DNA from: Rhizobiaceae bacterium
Lineage (GTDB): Bacteria > Pseudomonadota > Alphaproteobacteria > Rhizobiales > Rhizobiaceae
DNA length: 64,000 bases
Direction: 5' to 3'
NCBI GenBank assembly: GCA_019635755.1
Contig: JAHBYW010000004.1
Span: 372,001 to 436,000 of the forward strand
Part shown: positions 19,380 to 27,528 of the stretch, in pieces
Layout: the number at the start of each line of letters is the position of its first letter
Position numbering within the stretch: position 1 is the stretch's first letter
Translations under genes and position numbers: made by a program
Notes under the pieces: generated by a model
What the model was told of the DNA's origin: nothing
The model's input: only the letters and a program-made list of their open reading frames with translations
The model's database searches: none

Positions 19380-19423
19380 TTGAAGAACTGTTCAAGCCTG
19401 AACATATTCGTTCAATCATGAAC
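19380..19423. promoter_or_regulatory. Paired inverted-repeat operator, probable MarR site
   Basis: Two related dyads: TGTTCA-AGCC-TGAACA at 19389-19404 and GTTCA-ATCA-TGAAC at 19410-19423, centres 20 bases apart, i.e. about two helical turns. A further TTGAA-N6-TTCAA overlaps the first. The second dyad covers the ATG of the MarR gene (19418). The arrangement fits autorepression and control of the divergent hydrolase. Confidence 0.75.
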
Positions 19424-19873
19424 AATATGCAAGACCTTCCGTGGGACAATCCGCGTTTTCGCAACTGGATCGCGCTGGTGCGCGCCGAGAAGGCGGTGGT
19501 GCGCGAGCTGACCAAGGCGCTGGTGCCGTTCGACCTGAAGCTTGCACAGCTCGACGTGCTGATGAACCTGTTGCGGCATCCCGGCATGTCGCAGCACGAC
19601 CTGGCGCGGAAGCTTCTGGTCGGCCGATCCAACATCACCATGCTGCTTCCCCAGTTGGAGACGCAGGGGCTGCTGCGCCGCGAGGGCGACGCCAAGGACA
19701 AGCGCGTCATGCGTCTCTACCTCACCCAGGAGGGTGAAACGCGGCTGATGGGCGCGCTGAAAGTCTATTCCGGCCTGATCGAGAAGGTGATGGCGCAGTC
19801 GACGCCGGCGCAGTGCGACGCGATGGGCGAGCAGATGCGCCGGATCGAAGAGATGCTGAGCAAGGAAGGTTGA
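19418..19873 (+). CDS. MarR family transcriptional regulator
   Basis: 151 aa winged-helix regulator. The DNA-binding part is LAQLDVLMNLLRHPGMSQHDLARKLLVGRSNITMLLPQLE, with the wing RREGDAKDKRVMRLYLT, which has the D-x-R core of MarR wings; N- and C-terminal helices form the dimer interface. No sensor Cys in the usual OhrR position, so a small-molecule ligand is more likely than direct oxidation. It is divergent from the alpha/beta hydrolase gene and converges with msrQ, from which it is 4 bases apart. Confidence 0.9.
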   Translation: MNNMQDLPWDNPRFRNWIALVRAEKAVVRELTKALVPFDLKLAQLDVLMNLLRHPGMSQHDLARKLLVGRSNITMLLPQLETQGLLRREGDAKDKRVMRLYLTQEGETRLMGALKVYSGLIEKVMAQSTPAQCDAMGEQMRRIEEMLSKEG

Positions 19874-19877
19874 TCGC

Positions 19878-20741
19878 TCAGGCGGCTGCCTTCGCGGCTG
19901 CCCTTCGTCCCCGCGGCGCGCGTTCGGGCCGCAGCTTGGGCAATAGATATGCGGCGGCGGCCATCCCCAGTCCGACAACCAGAACCCACCAGGACGGCCT
20001 GATCTGGAAGGCGAATTGGAAGTTCGCCAGGAACACGCGGCTGGCCGGCACGCCGGTTGCTGTCGCATACCAGGCGAGTTCTGCCGCGGCGGTGCCCAGC
20101 GTGCCGATCACGGCGATGGCCGCGAGGGTCGCAGGGGCGGCGATGTCGAAACGGCGCCAGTGCGCCAGGCGGTAGAGCATCAGCAGGATGAAGAGGCCGG
20201 CCAGGAACGTCGCCTGGAACACGTCGAGCTTGGTCTGCATGAAGTAGTGGATCACTGCCAGGACACCGATGGCGTAGACCAGCATGTGGAGCCGCCCCCA
20301 GTTCCTGCCGAGCGCCCTGATCGCCCGGTCGAAGGACGTGGCGCCGAGCGCCACGAGGCCGAGGAACGCCGCAAAGCCTATCAGCAGGTAGGTTCGCAGC
20401 CAGATCTCGCTGAAGACCTTGGCCAAGTCCCAATTCTGGTCCCAGATGTAGAGCGTGAAATGCACCAGCGCGTAGGCAAGCGCCGACACGCCCAGCATCC
20501 GCCTGACCAGAATGAGCTTCGGCCAGTCCAGAATGCGCCGCAGCGGCGTCACCGCGAGGCTCGCGACGAGGATGCGTATGGCCCAGTCGCCGGTCTCGTG
20601 AATGGCCTCCGTGATCGGCCGGGGGCCAAGCCCGTCGGTCGCGGCAAGGTAGAGCACCCAGCAACCGGGGAGCAGCACGGCGGCCAGCGTCGCGGCCTTC
20701 AGCGGCGAGAAATTGCCTGCGCGGTCGGTCCAGGGCGTCAT
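19878..20741 (-). CDS. msrQ: Protein-methionine-sulfoxide reductase heme-binding subunit
   Basis: 287 aa inner-membrane b-type cytochrome of the MsrQ/YedZ (ferric reductase-like) family. It shows six hydrophobic segments and the conserved His positions in ALVHFTLYIWD, GRLHMLVYAIG and AVIHYFMQ that ligate heme. MsrQ passes electrons from the quinone pool or flavin reductase to the periplasmic molybdoenzyme MsrP, which repairs oxidised methionine. The usual partner msrP is not adjacent: the next gene upstream is a PPOX flavoprotein. The C-terminal ~15 residues are Arg/Ala-rich. Confidence 0.9.
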   Translation of the reverse strand: MTPWTDRAGNFSPLKAATLAAVLLPGCWVLYLAATDGLGPRPITEAIHETGDWAIRILVASLAVTPLRRILDWPKLILVRRMLGVSALAYALVHFTLYIWDQNWDLAKVFSEIWLRTYLLIGFAAFLGLVALGATSFDRAIRALGRNWGRLHMLVYAIGVLAVIHYFMQTKLDVFQATFLAGLFILLMLYRLAHWRRFDIAAPATLAAIAVIGTLGTAAAELAWYATATGVPASRVFLANFQFAFQIRPSWWVLVVGLGMAAAAYLLPKLRPERAPRGRRAAAKAAA

Positions 20742-20847
20742 CGAGCTGCGATCCGTCTGTTTCTCGCAGATACGGAGACGGCGTCGGGAATGTTACGCCG
20801 GCCGGCCATATTTGCCCGGTCTCCCGCTCACAAGCCGGTGAAACCGA

Positions 20848-21465
20848 TCACCACATCGATTTCCGTGCCCGCTCGGGCCAGGCCGTGTCATAGGCATCGG
20901 CGTCGATCTTGGCACTGCTGGTGACCGCCAGGATCTGGCCGGGCGTCGGCAGGCTCCTCGGGTCCACGTGCTTCGCCGCGTTCCAGAGGTCGGAGCGGTG
21001 GATCGCGCGCGCACACTGGAAATAGACGGCGTCGACGTGGAGCACGATGACCGAGCGCGGCGCCTTGCCTTCCATGATGAAGGCTTGCCGCAGAGCGTCG
21101 TCGACCGACACCTCCGCCCTGCCGTTGACACGCAGCGTCGTGCCGGACCCCGGAACCAGGAACAGCAGGCCGACGCGGCTGTCGCGGATGATGTTCTTCA
21201 GTGAATCCGCGCGGTTGTTGCCCTGCCGGTCCGGCATCAAGAGCGTGCGCTCGTCGGCCAGCCGCACGAAGCCAGCGAGGTCGCCGCGCGGCGAGCAGTC
21301 GAGCCCCTCCGGCCCGCTGGTCGCCAGCGCGACGAAGGGCGAAGCGGCAATGAAGGCGGCATATTCGGGAATGACGCGATCGAGTTCCTTGACCAGCGAC
21401 GTCTCGCCGGGAAGGCCGTAGAGCGCCTCCAGCTGCTCGACGCTGGTGATCGTGGTCGTGCTCAT
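20848..21465 (-). CDS. Pyridoxamine 5'-phosphate oxidase-like FMN protein
   Basis: 205 aa split-barrel flavoprotein of the PPOX class, resembling the MSMEG_1061-type subgroup. Visible are FVALATSGPEGLDCSPRGD, the FMN-contact LMPDRQGNNRADSLKNI and the LFLVPGSGTTLRVNGRA strand pair. The reaction is unknown; members may be oxidases, heme or F420-linked proteins. I start at the ATG at 21465 (MSTTTITS); an open frame extends 57 bases further upstream without recognisable similarity. Confidence 0.85.
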   Translation of the reverse strand: MSTTTITSVEQLEALYGLPGETSLVKELDRVIPEYAAFIAASPFVALATSGPEGLDCSPRGDLAGFVRLADERTLLMPDRQGNNRADSLKNIIRDSRVGLLFLVPGSGTTLRVNGRAEVSVDDALRQAFIMEGKAPRSVIVLHVDAVYFQCARAIHRSDLWNAAKHVDPRSLPTPGQILAVTSSAKIDADAYDTAWPERARKSMW

Positions 21466-21543
21466 GCGCTGAACCGTCTTTCCATGACGCGCCGGATTCG
21501 AAACCTCAGGCAATCTCCGCAACTCCTTGCGCGGACTCGAAAA

Positions 21544-21891
21544 TCAATCGCGCGAAAGACCCTTCCCGGCAAGCTCGGCCAGATAGGCCTGCCACCGTTC
21601 CTCACCGTCGTGGCCGAGATCGTGCAGGTAGGTCCAGGTATAGATGCCGGTATCATGGCCGTCGTCGAAGATGATGCGGGCCGCGTAGTTGCCCACCGGC
21701 TCGATCCGCGCGATGGCGACGTTTCGCTTCCCGGGCACGGTGACCCGCTGCTCGGGCGAATGCCCCTGCACTTCCGCCGACGGCGACACGACACGGAGCA
21801 GTTCGGCCGTGATCGGCATGGGATCGTGGTCCGGAAACGTCACCGTCAGCAGCCGGCGATCCTTGGAGACGCGCAATTCGGTCGGGGTCAT
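21544..21891 (-). CDS. DUF971 (gamma-butyrobetaine hydroxylase N-terminal-like) protein
   Basis: 115 aa single-domain protein. DUF971 features are clear: TELRVSKDRRLLTVTFPD, LLRVVSPSAEVQGH, and the C-terminal DDGHDTGIYTWTYLHDLG segment. The same fold forms the N-terminal domain of gamma-butyrobetaine hydroxylases and occurs near Fe-S and molybdenum cofactor genes. It is divergent from moaA (123-base spacer), consistent with but not proving a cofactor-related role. Confidence 0.85.
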   Translation of the reverse strand: MTPTELRVSKDRRLLTVTFPDHDPMPITAELLRVVSPSAEVQGHSPEQRVTVPGKRNVAIARIEPVGNYAARIIFDDGHDTGIYTWTYLHDLGHDGEERWQAYLAELAGKGLSRD

Positions 21892-22014
21892 GGAGGTCCG
21901 TATAAGCGCAACCCCGGCGGGAGGCCATCGTGATCCGCGACATTTGCCCCTCCGCATGCTGAAATGCTACCAGAGAGCCTTGTATTGACGCCTCCAGGGC
22001 CAGACATAGGAACG

Positions 22015-23046
22015 ATGACGCTCGCGGAACGCCATATGGAGCCGGCCGTGCCGGCTATGCTGGACCCCTTCGGGCGGTCCATCACCTATCTGCGGGTGTC
22101 CGTCACGGACCGCTGCGATTTCCGCTGCACCTACTGCATGGCCGAGGACATGGCCTTCCTGCCCAAGAAGGACCTGCTGTCGCTCGAGGAACTCGACCGG
22201 CTCTGCACCGTCTTTGTCGAGAAGGGTGTCAGGAAGCTCCGTCTCACCGGCGGCGAACCGCTCGTGCGCAAGAACATCATGCATCTCGTGCGCCAGCTAT
22301 CGCGCCACCTGCGCTCGGGCGCGCTGGAAGAGCTGACGCTGACCACCAACGGCTCGCAACTCGCCCGATATGCGGGAGGACTCGCCGATGCCGGCGTGCG
22401 CCGCATCAACGTATCGATCGACACGCTCGACCCTGACAAGTTCAAGGCTGTGACGCGCTGGGGCGACCTGGCGAAGGTGCTGGCGGGTGTCGACGCCGCG
22501 CTGGCTGCGGGGCTCAAGATCAAGATCAACGCGGTGGCGCTGAAGGGCTTCAACGATCACGAGATTCCGGATCTCATGCGTTGGGCGCATGGCCGCGGCA
22601 TGGACCTCACTGTCATCGAAACCATGCCGATGGGCGAGATCGACGCCGACCGCACGGACCAGTATCTGCCGCTGTCGGTCTTGCGCGCCGACCTCGAACG
22701 CCGGTTCAAGCTGACCGACATTCCGTTCAAAACGGGCGGCCCGGCTCGCTACGTCGACGTTGCCGAGACCGGCGGACGCCTGGGGTTCATCACCCCGCTC
22801 ACCCACAATTTCTGCGAGAGTTGCAACCGCGTCCGGCTGACCTGCACCGGCACGCTCTACATGTGTCTTGGTCAGGACGACGCCGCCGACCTGCGCGCCC
22901 CGCTGCGCGCCTCCGAAGGCAATGAACTGCTTTCTCAGGCCATCGACGAGGCCATCGGCCGCAAGCCCAAGGGCCACGACTTCGTCATCGACCGGCGCAC
23001 GCGCAAGCCGGCCGTCGCCCGGCATATGAGCGTCACCGGCGGCTGA
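22015..23046 (+). CDS. moaA: GTP 3',8-cyclase, molybdenum cofactor biosynthesis
   Basis: 343 aa radical SAM enzyme, first step of molybdopterin synthesis. The N-terminal [4Fe-4S] motif is CDFRCTYC in [25 protein letters not shown] is the SAM-binding stretch; the second cluster ligands are C-E-S-C...C in [15 protein letters not shown]; the C-terminus ends in Gly-Gly as in active MoaA. The start is uncertain: an ATG at 22015 preceded by AGGA is used; one at 21964 is also in frame. moaC and moaE are not nearby; mobAB lie 3 kb downstream. Confidence 0.95.
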   Translation: MTLAERHMEPAVPAMLDPFGRSITYLRVSVTDRCDFRCTYCMAEDMAFLPKKDLLSLEELDRLCTVFVEKGVRKLRLTGGEPLVRKNIMHLVRQLSRHLRSGALEELTLTTNGSQLARYAGGLADAGVRRINVSIDTLDPDKFKAVTRWGDLAKVLAGVDAALAAGLKIKINAVALKGFNDHEIPDLMRWAHGRGMDLTVIETMPMGEIDADRTDQYLPLSVLRADLERRFKLTDIPFKTGGPARYVDVAETGGRLGFITPLTHNFCESCNRVRLTCTGTLYMCLGQDDAADLRAPLRASEGNELLSQAIDEAIGRKPKGHDFVIDRRTRKPAVARHMSVTGG

Positions 23047-23066
23047 GGCGCCAGCGGGGACCGACC

Positions 23067-23537
23067 ATGAACCGTCTTTGGCCGGCCTGCCTTCTCGTCG
23101 CGTTCGCGGTCGCTCCGGCACTGGCCGATCAACTGACCTATGTGAACGACCGGTTCGGCACGTCCGTGACCTTCCCGGCGGAACTCTTCGACCAGCGCCT
23201 GGAGCCGCCTGCCAATGGCGACGGCATGAGCTGGAGCTCGTCGGATGGCGCGACGCTGTCGGTCTGGGGCACCAACAACGTCCTCGACTTCACGCCACAG
23301 TCGCTCGCGGAGCATGAAACAGCGCGGGATACGCCGGGTTTCGAGGTGACCTATCACCGGGTCGGCAGCAACTGGCTGGTGCTGTCGGGATATGACGAGG
23401 GGCTGATCTTCTACGAGCGTTTCGTCTTCGGATCGGACAACGTCATCCACGGCGTTTGGATCAAATATCCCGAATCGCTGCGGTCGACGTTCGATCCGAT
23501 CGTCGGCGACATCGCGGCGAGCTTGAAGGGGCCGTGA
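23067..23537 (+). CDS. Secreted hypothetical protein
   Basis: 156 aa with a signal peptide (LWPACLLVAFAVAPALAD). The mature part begins LTYVNDRFGTSVTFPAELFD, a pattern seen in many exported alphaproteobacterial proteins where a beta-hairpin opens a DcrB/PsbP-like fold, but I cannot assign it firmly. GGGGA lies 7 bases before the ATG. It follows moaA by 20 bases, so read-through is possible; no functional tie is evident. Confidence 0.7.
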   Translation: MNRLWPACLLVAFAVAPALADQLTYVNDRFGTSVTFPAELFDQRLEPPANGDGMSWSSSDGATLSVWGTNNVLDFTPQSLAEHETARDTPGFEVTYHRVGSNWLVLSGYDEGLIFYERFVFGSDNVIHGVWIKYPESLRSTFDPIVGDIAASLKGP

Positions 23538-23616
23538 GGCGGAAGCCAGATTTACGTTTGGGAAGACTCGAAATAGGATGGTCTCCACAGCCGATGCTGG
23601 CTGATGGGGGATGTTC

Positions 23617-23973
23617 ATGCGCGTATTTCTCGCTTCCTGCCTTGTCTCTCTTGGAATGATCGTGCCTGCGTCCGCCCAGTCGATCGGCGGCACCTACACG
23701 GTCGAAGGGACCAATTTCGACGGAAGCCCCTACTCCGGCACGGCCGAGATCGTGCTGACCAGCGAGACGACCTGCGTCATCCAGTGGATCACCGGCGGAA
23801 CCACCTCTCAGGGCATCTGCATGCGCAACGATGACGCGTTCTCGGCCGGGTATGTGCTCGGCGACGCGATCGGCCTCGTTGTCTACAAGGTCAACCCCGA
23901 CGGCTCGATGCACGGGCTGTGGACCATCGCGGGCAAGGATGGCAACGGCACCGAAGTGCTGACGCCGAACTGA
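23617..23973 (+). CDS. Small secreted beta-rich protein
   Basis: 118 aa, signal peptide ending near PASAQ. The mature sequence is short beta strands (GGTYTVEGTNFDGSPYSGTAEI, then a Trp-containing strand and GLWTIAG), with two cysteines that could form a disulfide (ETTCVIQW and QGICMRN). No family I can name. The start at 23617 is chosen over 23611 because GGGGG then lies at the right distance. A strong hairpin follows the stop codon. Confidence 0.68.
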   Translation: MRVFLASCLVSLGMIVPASAQSIGGTYTVEGTNFDGSPYSGTAEIVLTSETTCVIQWITGGTTSQGICMRNDDAFSAGYVLGDAIGLVVYKVNPDGSMHGLWTIAGKDGNGTEVLTPN

Positions 23974-24016
23974 GCGGCTCCGCGAGCGATCTCTCGATCG
24001 CGCCCGAGCGAGCCGC
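23974..24016 (+). terminator. Compound hairpin, possible terminator
   Basis: Outer stem GCGGCTC (23974-23980) with GAGCCGC (24010-24016); inner stem GCGATC (23986-23991) with GATCGC (23996-24001). It starts right after the preceding stop codon. Only a short CGTTT follows, so intrinsic termination is not certain. Confidence 0.45.
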
Positions 24017-24130
24017 CGTTTCCGGGTCACGGGCATCGGTTCGGCGAGGGGGGCTGGTCCACCGGTTTTGCGGTTGCTGTTTGACGCTCGGGTGCTACAT
24101 GCAGCGCCAAAGCACCGAGCCTGAACCGTT

Positions 24131-25051
24131 TTGGCCCTTTCTCCCAATCTGCGCGGCGCCCTGTTCATGTCGATTTCGATGGCGGGCTTCACCGTCAACG
24201 ACGCGATCGCCAAGGCCGCGGCGACCGAGATGAACATGGCCCAGGTCATGGCGATCCGCGGAGTGTTCGCGACGACGCTGGTGGCCTTGTTCGCCTGGCA
24301 CCAGGGGGCGCTGCGGGCGCCCCGCATGGTCCTCGATCCCATGGTCCTGCTGCGCTCTTTCTCCGAGCTGGGCGCGACGCTCAGCTTCCTGATGGCGCTG
24401 ACACACATGCCGCTCGGAACGGTTTCCGCGATCCTGCAGGCCCTGCCCCTGGCCGTCACCATGGGTGCGGCGCTGGTCTTCGGCGAGCGGGTCCGCTGGC
24501 GGCGCTGGGCCGCCATCGTCGCCGGCTTCTGCGGGGTTCTGATCGTCGTGCGCCCGGGCTTCGAGGGATTCAGCCCCTATGCGCTGTTCGCGCTGGCCTG
24601 CGTCTTCTTCGCCGCGGTCCGCGACCTCGCGACGAAAAGGGTCCCCGACCACATCCCTTCGCTTCTGGTCACCACCGTCACCGCGACGCTGATCACCGTC
24701 GCCGGCTTGGTCCTGATCGTGCCGTTCGGCGGCTGGACGCCGGTGGGCGCCGGCAGCGTCGCCCGGCTCGCATGCGCGGGCGTGCTCCTTCTGGTCGGCT
24801 ACCAGTTCATTATCATGGCGATGCGGACCGGCGAGATCTCGTTCATCGCTCCGTTCCGCTACACGGCGCTGCTGTGGGCGATCGTGCTCGGCTACCTGGC
24901 ATTCGGCGAAGCGCCGGACATCGCGATGATCGCCGGCTCGATGCTGGTCGTCGGCTCGGGCCTCTACACGCTCTATCGCGAGCGCGTGGTGGGTTCCAGC
25001 CGCATCGCGGCCGAGAGCGTCACCACCGAGATCGCGCCGGACAGGACCTGA
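24131..25051 (+). CDS. DMT-superfamily (EamA) transporter
   Basis: 306 aa inner-membrane exporter with two EamA repeats and about ten hydrophobic helices; repeat markers are FGERVRWRRWAAIVAGFCGVL and a second GYLAFGEAPD...GSMLVVGSGLY. The usable start is TTG at 24131, which completes TM1; the ATG at 24167 would cut into the helix. Substrates of such carriers are usually amino acids or metabolites. It is the first gene of a tight run with an MFS exporter (2-base gap), mobA and mobB. Confidence 0.85.
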   Translation: MALSPNLRGALFMSISMAGFTVNDAIAKAAATEMNMAQVMAIRGVFATTLVALFAWHQGALRAPRMVLDPMVLLRSFSELGATLSFLMALTHMPLGTVSAILQALPLAVTMGAALVFGERVRWRRWAAIVAGFCGVLIVVRPGFEGFSPYALFALACVFFAAVRDLATKRVPDHIPSLLVTTVTATLITVAGLVLIVPFGGWTPVGAGSVARLACAGVLLLVGYQFIIMAMRTGEISFIAPFRYTALLWAIVLGYLAFGEAPDIAMIAGSMLVVGSGLYTLYRERVVGSSRIAAESVTTEIAPDRT

Positions 25052-25053
25052 CG

Positions 25054-26256
25054 ATGGCTTTCCTCGACCGACGCTCGCCGCCGCATCTCATAACGCTCGT
25101 GCTGGCGACGGCCACGGGCGCTGTGTCGATGAACGTGTTCCTGCCGTCGATGCCGGGCATGGCCGCGTATTTCAACGCGGACTACGCGGTCGTGCAGTTC
25201 GCGGTCTCGGGCTACCTGATCGCCACCGCCGTGCTCCAGGTCTTCATCGGCCCGGCTTCGGACCGCTTCGGCCGCCGCCCGGTGATGATCGCCTGCTTCT
25301 GGATCTTCATCGCCGGCACGCTGGCCGCTGCCTTGGCGCCAACCATCGAACTTCTGCTGGTCGCGCGCATGTTCCAGGCGTTCTCCGCCGCCGGCATGGT
25401 GCTCGGGCGCGCCGTGGTCCGCGATACGGTCGGCCCGGCGGAAGCAGCGAGCAAGCTCGGCTACGTCATCATGGCAATGGCGCTGGCACCAATGGTCGGC
25501 CCGGTCATCGGCGGCCTGCTCGACGAGGCCTTCGGGTGGCAGTCGACCTTCCTGCTGACGCTCGCCTTCGGCGCGGTCGCCCTCCTGTTCATCTATGTCG
25601 ACCTCGGCGAGACGAACACCACGATGTCGTCCAGCCTCACCCAGCAGTTCCGCACCTATCCAGAGCTGCTGCGCTCGCGACGGTTCTGGGGGTACACATT
25701 CACCGCCGCGTTCGCCTCCGGCGCCTTCTTCGCGTTCGTCGGCGGCGGGCCCTATGTCGCCTCGGAGATGCTGAAGCTCAGCCCCACGGAATACGGGCTC
25801 TATTTCGGCATCGTTTCCTGCGGCTATCTGATCGGGAACTTCGCAGCCGGCCGCTTCTCGATCCGCATCGGCATCAACCGCATGATGCTTGTCGGCAACG
25901 CGGTCGCCGCGGCTGGCATGTGCCTGTCGCTCGGCCTGTTCCTCGCCGGCTTCCACCATCCCATCGCGCTGTTCGGTCCGGTCTTCTTCACCGGGCTCGG
26001 CAACGGCATGACCCTGCCCAACGCGAATGCCGGGCTCATCAGCGTGCGGCCGAGCCTTGCGGGTTCCGCCTCGGGCCTCGGCGGCGCCATGCAGATCGGC
26101 GGCGGCGCGATCCTCGCAGTCGTCGCCGGTTCGGTGCTCGGCCCCGAGACCGGTCCCTATCCGCTCATCCTGGTCATGCTGCTGTCGGCTCTGGCTGCGA
26201 TCGCCTCCTCGCTCTACGTGATCGCGGTGGCCCGCAACGCCGGATCGCCCACGTGA
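25054..26256 (+). CDS. Bcr/CflA-type multidrug efflux MFS transporter
   Basis: 400 aa, about twelve TM helices. The 12-TM drug-exporter signatures are present: the MFS loop GPASDRFGRRPVMI after TM2, and the motif C-like GPVIGGLLDEAFGWQSTF in TM5. The substrate is unknown. It begins two bases after the DMT gene stop and ends with a stop overlapping the GTG start of mobA, so the four genes 24131-27376 look like one operon. Confidence 0.88.
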   Translation: MAFLDRRSPPHLITLVLATATGAVSMNVFLPSMPGMAAYFNADYAVVQFAVSGYLIATAVLQVFIGPASDRFGRRPVMIACFWIFIAGTLAAALAPTIELLLVARMFQAFSAAGMVLGRAVVRDTVGPAEAASKLGYVIMAMALAPMVGPVIGGLLDEAFGWQSTFLLTLAFGAVALLFIYVDLGETNTTMSSSLTQQFRTYPELLRSRRFWGYTFTAAFASGAFFAFVGGGPYVASEMLKLSPTEYGLYFGIVSCGYLIGNFAAGRFSIRIGINRMMLVGNAVAAAGMCLSLGLFLAGFHHPIALFGPVFFTGLGNGMTLPNANAGLISVRPSLAGSASGLGGAMQIGGGAILAVVAGSVLGPETGPYPLILVMLLSALAAIASSLYVIAVARNAGSPT

Positions 26257-26870
26257 CCGGCAAGCCGGCCGGCGTGATCCTCGCGGGCGGACGCTCGACC
26301 CGGATGGGCGGCGCTGACAAAAGCCTGGCGATGCTGGCCGGCCGTCGGCTGGTCGAGCGGATCGCGGATCGTTTGCGTCCGCAGGTCGTTGACCTCGCGA
26401 TCAACGCCAACGGCGACCCGGCGCGCTTCGCGAAGCTGGCGGCCGGGATTCTCCCCGACACGCTTCCCGCCTGGCCCGGGCCGCTTGCCGGCATCCTGGC
26501 CGGCCTTCAATGGGCAACCGGACGCGCCGCGCGCCTCGTCACGGTGCCGGCCGACACGCCCTTCATCCCCGCCGACCTCGCGCGCAGGCTGGCGGAGGCG
26601 TCTCCTGATGGTCTCGCACTCGCCGCTTCGGGCGGCCGCATCCATCCGGTGGTCGGGCTATGGCCCGTCGGGCTTCGCGACGATCTCGCGACGTTCCTCG
26701 CTGGCGGCAACCGGAAGGTCACGGACTTCACCGACGCGCACAACCCGGCGGTGGTGCATTTCGACCTGGTACCCCTGACGAACGGCCGCCCGATCGACCC
26801 GTTCTTCAACATCAACACTCCGGCAGACCTCGCTGAAGCGGAGGCCGCCTGGGCTATGCTTCCATCATGA
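26253..26870 (+). CDS. mobA: Molybdenum cofactor guanylyltransferase
   Basis: 205 aa nucleotidyltransferase that joins GMP to molybdopterin to make the MGD cofactor used by DMSO-reductase-family enzymes. The GTP-binding LAGGRSTRMGGADKSL motif opens the protein, VPADTPFIP carries the metal-binding Asp, and FFNINTPADL closes the fold. The GTG start at 26253 overlaps the stop of the upstream exporter (GTGA), implying translational coupling, and its own stop overlaps mobB (ATGA). Confidence 0.93.
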   Translation: MTGKPAGVILAGGRSTRMGGADKSLAMLAGRRLVERIADRLRPQVVDLAINANGDPARFAKLAAGILPDTLPAWPGPLAGILAGLQWATGRAARLVTVPADTPFIPADLARRLAEASPDGLALAASGGRIHPVVGLWPVGLRDDLATFLAGGNRKVTDFTDAHNPAVVHFDLVPLTNGRPIDPFFNINTPADLAEAEAAWAMLPS

Positions 26871-27376
26871 TCCGCGTCTTCGGCATCACCGGGTGGAAGA
26901 ACTCCGGCAAGACGACGCTCACCGAGCGCCTCGTCGCGGAGCTGAGCCGGCGCGGCTGGCGTGTATCGACCGTCAAGCACGCGCACCACGACTTCGACAT
27001 CGACAAGCCGGGCGCCGACAGCTTTCGCCACAGGACGGCGGGGGCGGTCGAGGTCGCCGTGGTCTCGGACCGCCGCTGGGCGCTGATGAACGAACTGCGC
27101 GGCGAAGCGGAGCCGCCGCTTGGCGAGATCCTCGCCCGCATGGCGCCTTGCGACCTCGTGCTGGTCGAGGGCTACAAGCGCGAGCGGCATGCCAAGATCG
27201 AGTGCCGGCGGCTGGCCGCGCGCGATACCGCGCCGCTGGCGCCGGGCGATCCGTCCATCGTGGCGATCGCGGCCGACCACCCGGTTGGCGGGAGCCCGAT
27301 CCCGAGTTTCGACCTGGAGGCGATCCAGGCGATCGCCGACTTCGTCGAGCAGGCCACGGCGCTCTCCCACCGATAG
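26867..27376 (+). CDS. mobB: Molybdopterin-guanine dinucleotide biosynthesis adapter protein
   Basis: 169 aa P-loop GTPase. The Walker A motif is GWKNSGKTTL; the strand KHAHHDFDIDKPGADSFRHRTAGA is the conserved MobB block, followed by DLVLVEGYKRERHAKIE. MobB assists MobA, though it is not essential in E. coli. Overlaps mobA by four bases. A hairpin downstream separates the unit from the amino acid importer. Confidence 0.93.
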   Translation: MIRVFGITGWKNSGKTTLTERLVAELSRRGWRVSTVKHAHHDFDIDKPGADSFRHRTAGAVEVAVVSDRRWALMNELRGEAEPPLGEILARMAPCDLVLVEGYKRERHAKIECRRLAARDTAPLAPGDPSIVAIAADHPVGGSPIPSFDLEAIQAIADFVEQATALSHR

Positions 27377-27384
27377 CCCGCACA

Positions 27385-27427
27385 CGCCGGAACCCTTGGA
27401 GTTCCGGCGGTTTGCGGTTGCTTTTTT
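27385..27427 (+). terminator. Hairpin terminator after mobB
   Basis: CGCCGGAAC (27385-27393), 7-base loop, GTTCCGGCG (27401-27409), a perfect 9-bp stem. A T-rich tract (GTTTGCGGTTGCTTTTTT) follows, with the T run about 12 bases beyond the stem, so termination is likely but not of the tightest type. Confidence 0.65.
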
Positions 27428-27528
27428 CGCGAAAACAGTGGGAATATCTCGTCAGAGGGCTGCCGGGTTACCGGCACCGCCCCCGGTCCCGCCCAAGGCT
27501 GGGGCCAGTTCAAACAGAGAGGAACCAC

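Noticed and set aside
24772-25053. N-terminal extension of the Bcr/CflA gene
   Set aside because: Lies inside the DMT gene in another frame; the ATG at 25054 gives a full-length family member.
25536-26252. N-terminal extension of mobA
   Set aside because: Overlaps the MFS gene out of frame; the GTG at 26253 starts the MobA fold.
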